From Caulobacteraceae bacterium (lineage in GTDB: Bacteria > Pseudomonadota > Alphaproteobacteria > Caulobacterales > Caulobacteraceae), in the NCBI GenBank assembly GCA_013815405.1, contig JACDGF010000049.1, positions 1 through 9,781 on the forward strand: 9,781 bases of DNA. Direction: 5' to 3'. Below the pieces are notes generated by a model. That model was not told the DNA's origin. It made no database searches and worked only from the letters and a program-made list of their open reading frames with translations. How positions within the stretch are numbered: the stretch's first letter is position 1; each line of letters opens with the position of its first letter. The position numbers and the translations under genes are program-made. Positions 1 to 5,783 of this stretch are shown piece after piece.

Positions 1-114
1 GTTCTGATCCAGCGCGGCGGCGAGCAGGACGTCGCACAGCCGGCTGTGGTGCTCCGCACGCTCGACGTAGCGGCCGATCCAATAGAGGCTGTCGGCGACC
101 CGGGCGAGCATCAT
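1..114 (-). CDS. alpha-E domain protein (DUF403), N-terminal fragment
   Basis: Only the first 38 codons are inside the window; the gene continues past the left edge. The translation begins MMLARVADSLYWIGRYVERA and continues with EHHSRLCDVLL, the characteristic opening of the alpha-helical alpha-E (DUF403) family. The first ATG (114-112) overlaps the stop of the ATP-grasp gene as ATGA, so the two genes are translationally coupled. A second ATG follows directly at 111-109 and matches the usual family start (MLAR). A GGAAGGGG stretch about 10 nt upstream could serve as ribosome binding site. Known of the family: alpha-E proteins nearly always sit next to a circularly permuted ATP-grasp protein, often with a transglutaminase-like protease and a proteasome-like peptidase. 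Their biochemical role is not established. The family call is firm; the function is open. Confidence 0.88.
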   Translation of the reverse strand, partial: MMLARVADSLYWIGRYVERAEHHSRLCDVLLAAALDQN

Positions 115-1598
115 GGGCCGGGATCCCCTTCCGACAGGACCCAGGTGTCCTTCGACCCGCCGCCCTGGCTCGAGTTGACGACCAGCGAACCGCGCTGGAG
201 CGCCACGCGGGTCAGCGCGCCGGGCACGACGGTGATCGCCCGGCCACAGAGCACGAAAGGGCGCAGGTCGACGTGGCGCGGTTCGATTTGGCCGTCCACC
301 AGGCAGGGGGCGGTCGAAAGGTTGATCGTCGGCTGAGCGATGTAGTTGGCGGGATCGGACCGCAGTTGCTCGGCGAAAGCCTCCGTTTCCGCCGCGCTGG
401 CGTGGGGCCCGATGAGCATGCCATAGCCGCCGGACGCCCCGACCGCCTTGACCACGAGCGTGTCCAGATTGGCCAGGACGTGATCCAACTGCGCCGGTTC
501 GCGGCAGAGGTAGGTCTTGACGTTGGGCAGGATCGGATCCTCGCCGAGATAGTAGTGAATGATGTCCGGGACATAGGCATAGACCGCCTTGTCGTCGGCG
601 ATGCCGGTGCCCGGCGCATTGGCGATCACGACATTGCCGGAGCGATAGGCGTTGAACAGTCCCGCGGCGCCCAATCCGGAATCACGACGGAAGGTCAGCG
701 GGTCGATGAAGTCGTCGTCGACCCGGCGGTAGATGACGTCGACCCGGCGCAGGCCGGTGATCGTGCGCATGTAGACCATGTTGTTGTGAACGACGAGATC
801 CCGCCCCTCGACCAGCGGCGCTCCCATCAGCCGCGCCAGATAGGCGTGTTCATAGTAGGCGGAATTATAGACCCCCGGCGTCAGCACCACGACCTGCGGA
901 TCGGGCCGCCATTCGGGCGCCAGGCTCTTCAACGTGGTCAGAAGCAGGTCCGGGTAGCGTTCCACGGGCCGTACGCGGGCGTCGCGAAAGGCGCCCGGAA
1001 ACGTCCGCTTAGCCGCATCGCGGTTGGCCAGCATGTAGGAGACGCCCGACGGCACGCGAAGGTTGTCCTCCAGCACGAAGAACGTCCCGTCTTCGCCACG
1101 TATAAGGTCGGCGCCGCTTACGTTGACGTAGCTGCCGTGCGGGACGAAGACCCCGTGCATCTCGCGGCGGTAGGAAGGCGCCCCGAGGATCAGGTCTCGG
1201 GGAACCACGCCGTCGGCCAGGATCTTCTGGTCGCCGTAGATGTCCGCGAGGAACGCGTTCAGCGCTCTCAGGCGCTGGGTCAGGCCGACTTCGAGCCGCG
1301 CCCATTCCGCCGCCGCGATGATCCTGGGAAAGAGATCGGTCGGAATGATCCGCTCGGTCGAGTCTCCGGCGGCATAGACGGTGAAGGTGATGCCTTGGAG
1401 GAGGAAGGATTGCTCGAGGGTGCGCTGGCGTTCGGCGAGTTCCGCGGCGTCGAGCGTCGACATGCGCGCATGCAACGCCGCATAGTGGGGGCGCAAGGAT
1501 CCGTCGGCGGCGAACATGTCGTCGTAGGCGCGGTCATGGGCGTAGAAGGGCGCGACGGCGCCCGGCCCGCGCGTTTGATCGGCTTCCACGGTGTCCAC
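111..1598 (-). CDS. circularly permuted ATP-grasp protein (DUF404/DUF407 type)
   Basis: A 495-residue protein close to the usual length of this family. Recognisable segments in order are the N-terminal LLQGITFTVY (66-75), ERIIPTDLFPRI (82-93), VPHGSYVNVSG (152-162), FVLEDNLRVPSGVSYML (174-190), TPGVYNSAYYEHAYLA (240-255), RRVDVIYRR (284-292), the glycine-rich VVKAVGASGGYGMLIG (382-397) and a C-terminal SSQGGGSKDTWVL (476-488). ATP-grasp enzymes use ATP to form an acyl phosphate and join it to an amine or thiol. For this permuted family a peptide-ligase or peptide-tagging role has been proposed from gene neighbourhoods, but the substrate is unknown. The start is a GTG at 1598 preceded by a purine-rich GGGAGCGGGAACGG stretch; a second in-frame GTG at codon 4 is the alternative. 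It is separated from tgt by 97 bp holding palindromes and GANTC sites, so it probably has its own promoter, and it overlaps the alpha-E gene by 4 nt. Confidence 0.9.
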   Translation of the reverse strand: MDTVEADQTRGPGAVAPFYAHDRAYDDMFAADGSLRPHYAALHARMSTLDAAELAERQRTLEQSFLLQGITFTVYAAGDSTERIIPTDLFPRIIAAAEWARLEVGLTQRLRALNAFLADIYGDQKILADGVVPRDLILGAPSYRREMHGVFVPHGSYVNVSGADLIRGEDGTFFVLEDNLRVPSGVSYMLANRDAAKRTFPGAFRDARVRPVERYPDLLLTTLKSLAPEWRPDPQVVVLTPGVYNSAYYEHAYLARLMGAPLVEGRDLVVHNNMVYMRTITGLRRVDVIYRRVDDDFIDPLTFRRDSGLGAAGLFNAYRSGNVVIANAPGTGIADDKAVYAYVPDIIHYYLGEDPILPNVKTYLCREPAQLDHVLANLDTLVVKAVGASGGYGMLIGPHASAAETEAFAEQLRSDPANYIAQPTINLSTAPCLVDGQIEPRHVDLRPFVLCGRAITVVPGALTRVALQRGSLVVNSSQGGGSKDTWVLSEGDPGP

Positions 1599-1621
1599 GC
1601 CCGTTCCCGCTCCCGTTTGCG

Positions 1622-1667
1622 CCGATCGAGTCTCGATCGGAGATTCCGATCAAGGCACAGCTGATTC
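1622..1667. promoter_or_regulatory. nested palindromes with three GANTC sites upstream of the ATP-grasp gene
   Basis: The gap between tgt and the ATP-grasp gene holds a perfect 9-bp inverted repeat with a 1-bp centre, CCGATCGAGTCTCGATCGG (1622-1640). It overlaps a second perfect inverted repeat, GATCGGA-GAT-TCCGATC (1635-1651). They share 1635-1640, so they could not both fold as hairpins at once. GANTC sites (CcrM methylation sequence of Caulobacterales) occur at 1628-1632, centred in the first repeat, at 1642-1646, covering the centre of the second, and at 1663-1667. The inner repeat ends 23 bp before the GTG start. No T-run follows on either strand, which argues against an intrinsic terminator. 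I read this as a candidate methylation-sensitive operator or promoter. The palindromes and sites are seen directly; the role is inferred. Confidence 0.5.
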
Positions 1668-1695
1668 ATCTTCGCACGCGCAATCTCGGCTTGAA

Positions 1696-2802
1696 CTACT
1701 GGAGCGCCCTGAAATCCCTTCGAAACGCGTCCAGCCGCCCTTGGCCGATCGCCTCGCGCAGCTGGCCCATCAGGGCGTGGAAGAAGGCGAGGTTGTGCCA
1801 GGAGAGCAGGACCTGGCCGAGGATCTCCCGCGATTTTACCAGATGGTGCAGATAGGCCTTTGAGTAGTCGCGGCTGGCCGGGCAGTTTAGGGCCGCATCG
1901 AGCGGCGCCTCGTCGTCCGCGAACTCGGCGTTCTTGAGGTTCCGCGGCCCCCGCGAGGTCCACACTTGGCCATGGCGGCCCGAGCGGGTGGGCAGGGCGC
2001 AGTCGAACATGTCCACCCCGCGCCACACCGCCTCGACAAGATCGATCGGCTTGCCGACCCCCATCAGATAGCGCGGGCGATCGGGGGGCAGAAGGCCGGA
2101 GGCATAGTCCAGCACCTCGCACATGGCGTCGTGCCCCTCGCCGACGGCGAGGCCCCCGATGGCGTAGCCGTCGAAGCCGGTTTCGACCAGGCGCCCGGCG
2201 GATTCCCGGCGCAGGGCCTCGAAGGTCGAGCCCTGCTGGATGCCGAACAGGGCCTGACGGTCGCGCGCGCCGAATGCCGCCTTGGACCTGGCCCCCCAGC
2301 GGGCGGAGAGGCGCAGGGCCTCGGCGGCGCGCGCTTCCTCGGCGGGCCAGGCCACGCATTCGTCGAGCTGCATGACGATGTCGGCGCCCAGAAGATCGGC
2401 CTGGATGGCGATCGAGCGTTCCGGCGAGAGGTCATGGCGCGAGCCGTCGATGTGGCTCTGGAACCTCACGCCCGCCTCGCTCACCTCATTGATCTTGGCC
2501 AGGGACATCACCTGGAAACCGCCGGAATCGGTCAGGATAGGCCCCTCCCAGCCCATGAACCGGTGCAGGCCGCCCAGGCGGGCGACGCGCTCGGCCGTCG
2601 GGCGCAGCATCAAATGATAGGTGTTGGCCAGGATGATCTCGGCGCCCGAGGCCCGCACCTGGCCCGCCGTCAACGCCTTCACCGTCCCGGCGGTGCCCAA
2701 GGGCATGAAGGCCGGGGTCGATATCGCGCCGCGCGGCGTCTCCAGCCGCCCGGCGCGCGCGGCCCCGTCGGTCGCTTCAATGATGAAGGGAAAGGCCGCC
2801 AT
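1696..2802 (-). CDS. tgt: tRNA-guanine transglycosylase (queuine/preQ1)
   Basis: A 368-residue TIM-barrel enzyme (E. coli Tgt is 375). It exchanges guanine at position 34 of GUN-anticodon tRNAs for preQ1, the step before QueA. Visible motifs are [14 protein letters not shown] (29-42), [10 protein letters not shown] (59-68), [11 protein letters not shown] (91-101) with D92 as the conserved base-region aspartate, QLDEC (145-149), FGIQQGS (186-192), [12 protein letters not shown] (212-223) and [12 protein letters not shown] (262-273), where D267 matches the catalytic nucleophile. The start is the ATG at 2802, which shares one base with the queA stop (TGATG), so translation is probably coupled. 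Oddity: the zinc site, normally CxCxxC plus a distal His, reads LNCPAS at 305-310. Only C307 and H336 remain. The fold is otherwise intact and the reading frame is clean, so I call it a functional gene with an altered metal site. Confidence 0.96.
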   Translation of the reverse strand: MAAFPFIIEATDGAARAGRLETPRGAISTPAFMPLGTAGTVKALTAGQVRASGAEIILANTYHLMLRPTAERVARLGGLHRFMGWEGPILTDSGGFQVMSLAKINEVSEAGVRFQSHIDGSRHDLSPERSIAIQADLLGADIVMQLDECVAWPAEEARAAEALRLSARWGARSKAAFGARDRQALFGIQQGSTFEALRRESAGRLVETGFDGYAIGGLAVGEGHDAMCEVLDYASGLLPPDRPRYLMGVGKPIDLVEAVWRGVDMFDCALPTRSGRHGQVWTSRGPRNLKNAEFADDEAPLDAALNCPASRDYSKAYLHHLVKSREILGQVLLSWHNLAFFHALMGQLREAIGQGRLDAFRRDFRALQ

Positions 2803-3905
2803 CAGGCCGCGCGCCAGAGAAGGGACGCATCGCCGTAGGAATAGAAGCGGTATCCCGCCGCAATGGCGTGGCCATAGGCGCGCTTCATCGTCGCGGCGCC
2901 GCTGAACGCACAGGCCAGCATGAACAGGGTCGACCTGGGAAGATGGAAGTTGGTGATGAGGGCGTCGGCGGCGCGGAAACGATAGCCGGGGGTGATGAAG
3001 ATCGCCGTCTCGCCCGCGAAGGGGACGATCCGCCCATCTTCGCCGACGGCGCTCTCCAGCAGGCGAAGGCTGGTCGTGCCGACGCAGACGATCCGCCCGC
3101 CGTCCGCCCGGATCGTGTTGAGCGCTTGCGCCACCTCCTCCGAAACATCCCCGTATTCGCCGTGCATGCGGTGATCGGCGACGACCTCGCTCTTGACCGG
3201 CAGGAATGTGCCCGCGCCCACATGGAGGGTGACGAAGTGCGTGGATACGCCTCGGTTCGCGAGCCGGTCCATCAGGCCCGCGGTGAAATGCAGCCCGGCC
3301 GTCGGGGCGGCGACCGAGCCCTCCACCCGGGCGAAGAGGGTCTGATAGTCGAGCCGGTCGCGCTCGTCCGGCGCCCGGCGCGTGGCGATGTACGGTGGTA
3401 GCGGCATCTCGCCGCGCTCGGCGATGGCGAGGTCGAGGTCGGCGCCACAAAGATCAAAGGCGAGGGTCACTTCTCCGTCCGCCTGTTTGGCCTCGACGGT
3501 CGCGTCGAGGGCGCCGCCCAGGCAGGCCCGGTCGCCCGCGTGGCCGAAGGCGATGCGGTCGCCCACCCTCAGCCGCTTGCCGGGCCGCATGAACGCGGTC
3601 CATCGCCAGGGGGAGAGGCGCTTGTGCAGGGTCGCTTCGACGGCGACGCCCGGGCCCTGTCGCATCCGCGTTCCCGACAGCCGCGCCGCGATCACGCGCG
3701 TGTCGTTGAACACCAGGGCGTCGCCCGGCCGAAGACGGGAAGGCAGATCGCCGATCCATCGATCGTCCAGGGCGCCGTCGCTCGCGACCTCCAGCATGCG
3801 CGCGCCGTCCCGGGGAACCGCCGGCCGCAGGGCGATCCGATCCTCCGGCAGATCGAAATCGAAATCCGACAGCCGCGCGGCGCCGGAGGGGTCCTCAGGC
3901 GTCAC
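2802..3905 (-). CDS. queA: S-adenosylmethionine:tRNA ribosyltransferase-isomerase
   Basis: A 367-residue cytoplasmic enzyme (E. coli QueA is 356). It transfers and isomerises the ribosyl moiety of S-adenosylmethionine onto preQ1 in tRNA, giving epoxyqueuosine. Family signatures are [18 protein letters not shown] (11-28), [16 protein letters not shown] (61-76), GEMPLPPYI (165-173), [20 protein letters not shown] (186-205), [17 protein letters not shown] (222-238) and the C-terminal [13 protein letters not shown] (318-330). The start is a GTG at 3905, lying 11 nt inside the end of the upstream cyclophilin gene, with GAGGG a few bases before it. Many homologues begin at the RLSDF segment, so the first nine or ten residues are a short extension. 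The stop overlaps the tgt start by one base, placing two consecutive queuosine steps in one coupled unit. Confidence 0.96.
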   Translation of the reverse strand: MTPEDPSGAARLSDFDFDLPEDRIALRPAVPRDGARMLEVASDGALDDRWIGDLPSRLRPGDALVFNDTRVIAARLSGTRMRQGPGVAVEATLHKRLSPWRWTAFMRPGKRLRVGDRIAFGHAGDRACLGGALDATVEAKQADGEVTLAFDLCGADLDLAIAERGEMPLPPYIATRRAPDERDRLDYQTLFARVEGSVAAPTAGLHFTAGLMDRLANRGVSTHFVTLHVGAGTFLPVKSEVVADHRMHGEYGDVSEEVAQALNTIRADGGRIVCVGTTSLRLLESAVGEDGRIVPFAGETAIFITPGYRFRAADALITNFHLPRSTLFMLACAFSGAATMKRAYGHAIAAGYRFYSYGDASLLWRAA

Positions 3906-4356
3906 CCACCCTCATCGAAATGATCTTTCCCGGCTCGCGGGGCGGTTCGCCCTTGGGCAGGGCGTCGACGTGCTCCATCCCCTCGGTGACCTCGCCCCAC
4001 ACCGTGTACTGACCATCCAGGAAATTCGAATCCTTTAGGCAGATGAAGAACTGGCTGTTGGCCGAATCGGGGTTGCTGGTCCGGGCCATGGAACAGGCCC
4101 CGCGCCGGTGCGGCGCCTTGGAGAATTCCGCCTTGAGATTGGGTTTGGGCGATCCGCCGCTTCCCGTTCCACCGGGATCGCCGCCCTGGGCCATGAAGCC
4201 GTCGATGACCCGGTGGAAAACCACGCCGTCATAGAACCCTTCGCCGGCCAGCTCCTTGATCCGGGCCACATGGCCGGGCGCGAGGTCGGGCCGAAGGCGG
4301 ATGGTCACCGGGCCGGTGGCCAGGGCCATGACCAGGGTGCCTTGATCTTTCGGCAT
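3895..4356 (-). CDS. ppiB: cytoplasmic cyclophilin-type peptidyl-prolyl isomerase
   Basis: A 153-residue single-domain cyclophilin with no signal peptide, which catalyses cis-trans isomerisation of X-Pro bonds in the cytoplasm. The core motifs are [20 protein letters not shown] (41-60) with R49, F54, M55 and Q57 equivalent to the active-site residues R55, F60, M61 and Q63 of human cyclophilin [18 protein letters not shown] (89-105) and [12 protein letters not shown] (112-123) follow. The position of human W121 is F112, as in bacterial cyclophilins generally, which predicts weak cyclosporin binding. The ATG at 4356 is 5 bp after the stop of the periplasmic paralogue, and a GAGGTGAAG stretch in the end of that gene can serve as ribosome binding site. 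Its 3' end overlaps queA by 11 nt. The E. coli PpiB comparison is by localisation and length; the symbol is by analogy. Confidence 0.92.
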   Translation of the reverse strand: MPKDQGTLVMALATGPVTIRLRPDLAPGHVARIKELAGEGFYDGVVFHRVIDGFMAQGGDPGGTGSGGSPKPNLKAEFSKAPHRRGACSMARTSNPDSANSQFFICLKDSNFLDGQYTVWGEVTEGMEHVDALPKGEPPREPGKIISMRVGDA

Positions 4357-4361
4357 GGCGC

Positions 4362-5222
4362 TCACTTCACCTCGGCGGGGATGTCGAGATCGCAGATCGA
4401 TAAGTCGACGACCTTGGCCGTGCGGACGCGATCGACCATCGCCTTGAACCAAGCGCCGCGGGGATCGATGACCCGCACCTGGGGACGCTCGGGCGCCGGA
4501 ATGTCGGCCAGCACACGCACCGTGAGCATCCTGTCCTGGGGCGCGGCCACCGGCTCGCCGGTCTTGATTGCGCGGATCACGTCGAGGCCGGCGATGGCGC
4601 GGCCGAAGGGCGTGTATTTCTGGTCCAGATTGGGGGTGGCGTCGCGCATCAGGTAGAACTGGCTGTTGGCGCTGTCCGGGGATTCGGCGCGCGCCATGCC
4701 GGCAACGCCCGGGCAGAACGTGCCCCAGGCATTGACCTTGTGATCGACCGTCAGGATGCCGAGATCCATGGTCTGGCTGATCACCGGCAGGCTTCCCAGG
4801 AACCCCGCTTCGGTTCCCGCGGCCTTGGTCGCCACCACCAGCGGCGTCTCGGGCCCGCGGCGGAAGGTGAATTCGCCGGGCAGGTCCGGCTTGGCCGATC
4901 CGCCCGTGCCGTTGTCGAGCGGATCGCCGGTCTGATCCATGAAATTGTCGAGCACGCGGAAGAAGGCGCGCCCGTCGTAGAGGCCGGCTCGGGTCAGTTC
5001 CCGAACCCGCGCGACGGCCAGCGGCGCGGCCAGCGGGCTCAATTCGACGATGATCCGCCCCTTGTTGGTGTCGATCACCAGGATGTTCTGGGGGTCGGGA
5101 GTGCGCCAATCGGCCTCGGTGGGGGCGGCGACCGGAGCGGCGGGCGGGACCTTCGGCGCCGCCTGGGCTTGGGCGGCGACGGCCAGCGCGGCGCACAAAG
5201 CTGGAATAGGGGTGGATTTCAT
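4362..5222 (-). CDS. periplasmic cyclophilin-type peptidyl-prolyl isomerase with insertion
   Basis: A 286-residue exported cyclophilin. Residues 1-21 form a Sec signal peptide (MKSTP, then a hydrophobic Ala/Leu stretch, cleavage after AQA). A Pro/Ala-rich linker spans about 22-36, and the isomerase domain starts near residue 46 (NILVIDTNKGRIIVEL). Active-site residues are visible in AFFRVLDNFMDQTGD (86-100; R89, F94, M95, Q97) and [17 protein letters not shown] (176-192). Between residues about 120 and 170 it carries roughly 47 residues more than the neighbouring small cyclophilin. An unrelated-looking tail (about 245-286) follows the domain and contains C277. The ATG at 5222 was chosen over an in-frame ATG 36 bp upstream because it gives a clean signal peptide and has GAGG just upstream. 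It is an envelope foldase candidate; its clients are unknown. Its ribosome binding site lies in a hairpin. Confidence 0.9.
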   Translation of the reverse strand: MKSTPIPALCAALAVAAQAQAAPKVPPAAPVAAPTEADWRTPDPQNILVIDTNKGRIIVELSPLAAPLAVARVRELTRAGLYDGRAFFRVLDNFMDQTGDPLDNGTGGSAKPDLPGEFTFRRGPETPLVVATKAAGTEAGFLGSLPVISQTMDLGILTVDHKVNAWGTFCPGVAGMARAESPDSANSQFYLMRDATPNLDQKYTPFGRAIAGLDVIRAIKTGEPVAAPQDRMLTVRVLADIPAPERPQVRVIDPRGAWFKAMVDRVRTAKVVDLSICDLDIPAEVK

Positions 5223-5226
5223 GGGC

Positions 5227-5246
5227 CCTCGCCTAGACCGGCGAGG
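5227..5246 (-). promoter_or_regulatory. hairpin covering the ribosome binding site of the periplasmic cyclophilin
   Basis: On the transcribed strand CCTCGCC-GGTCTA-GGCGAGG is a perfect 7-bp stem with a 6-nt loop ending 4 nt before the ATG at 5222. The 3' arm contains GAGG, the only plausible Shine-Dalgarno sequence, so folding would hide it. The sequence is seen directly; a role in limiting or conditioning translation is inferred. No T-run follows, so it is not a terminator. Confidence 0.45.
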
Positions 5247-5275
5247 CGCGGGCGGCAAGACGCGATCCGCGCTTT

Positions 5276-5770
5276 TCAGGCGCCGCCGACCTTGTCCAGC
5301 ATGCGTCGCTCCACGCCCTTGGGTACGAAGCGCGACACGTCGCCTCGCATGCGCACGATGTCCTTCACCAGACGCGACGCGACCGCCTGATGACGCGGGT
5401 CGGCCATCAGGAAGACCGTCTCGATCTCACGGTCGAGCTGCTGGTTCATGGCGGTCATCTGGAATTCATATTCGAAGTCGGCCACGGCGCGCAGGCCCCG
5501 GACGATCAGCTGGGCGCCGACCTGACGGGCGAACTGGATAGTCAAGTTATCGAAAGGAAGAACCTCGATCTCGGCGATCAGGGCGCAGGGCCGGGTTTCC
5601 TCCTGGAGGATGGCCACTCTTTCCTCCAGGGAGAAAAGGGGGCCCTTGGCGGCGCTGACCGCCACGCCGATCACCAGCTTGTCGACCAGCTTCACCGCCC
5701 GGCCGATGATGTCCAGATGACCGTTGGTCGCCGGATCGAAGGTGCCCGGGTAGAGGCCCGTTCGCTTCAT
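5276..5770 (-). CDS. coaD: phosphopantetheine adenylyltransferase
   Basis: A 164-residue enzyme of normal length for the family. It transfers AMP from ATP to 4'-phosphopantetheine, giving dephospho-coenzyme A, the penultimate step of coenzyme A synthesis in the cytoplasm. It belongs to the nucleotidyltransferase fold with the signature YPGTFDPATNGHLDII (7-22), in which H18 is the catalytic histidine of the T/HxGH motif. The substrate-binding stretch IVRGLRAVADFEYEFQM (89-105) and the C-terminal VASRLVKDIV (130-139) correspond to the ISSSxVKE region, here with Ala and Arg replacing two serines. The ATG at 5770 lies 13 bp after the gyrA stop with AAGGA and GAGGG upstream, so it is probably cotranscribed with gyrA. 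Fifty-three base pairs separate it from the next gene. Confidence 0.97.
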   Translation of the reverse strand: MKRTGLYPGTFDPATNGHLDIIGRAVKLVDKLVIGVAVSAAKGPLFSLEERVAILQEETRPCALIAEIEVLPFDNLTIQFARQVGAQLIVRGLRAVADFEYEFQMTAMNQQLDREIETVFLMADPRHQAVASRLVKDIVRMRGDVSRFVPKGVERRMLDKVGGA

Positions 5771-5783
5771 CGTCCTTGCCCTC

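Noticed and set aside
46..336. A 96-codon plus-strand frame at the left edge
   Set aside because: It is antisense to the alpha-E and ATP-grasp genes and has no recognisable features.
1622..1651. Intrinsic terminator after tgt
   Set aside because: The stems are perfect but no T-run follows on either strand, so I treat them as regulatory palindromes, not a terminator.
1280..2359. A 359-codon minus-strand frame spanning the end of tgt, the gap and the start of the ATP-grasp gene
   Set aside because: It is out of frame with both conserved genes and is rich in Arg, Pro and Ser; the gap simply lacks a stop in that frame.
2803..3450. N-terminal extension of the tgt frame upstream of 2802, which would give 584 residues
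   Set aside because: The extension is a shadow of queA; tgt homology begins at [12 protein letters not shown] and the ATG at 2802 is coupled to the queA stop.
4357..5196. Extension of the small cyclophilin to a 433-residue protein
   Set aside because: The extra part is out of frame over the periplasmic cyclophilin gene; cyclophilin homology begins just after the ATG at 4356.
5598..5610. Short palindrome TCCTCC-T-GGAGGA inside coaD
   Set aside because: It encodes conserved coaD residues, lies inside the gene and has no associated signal; probably chance.
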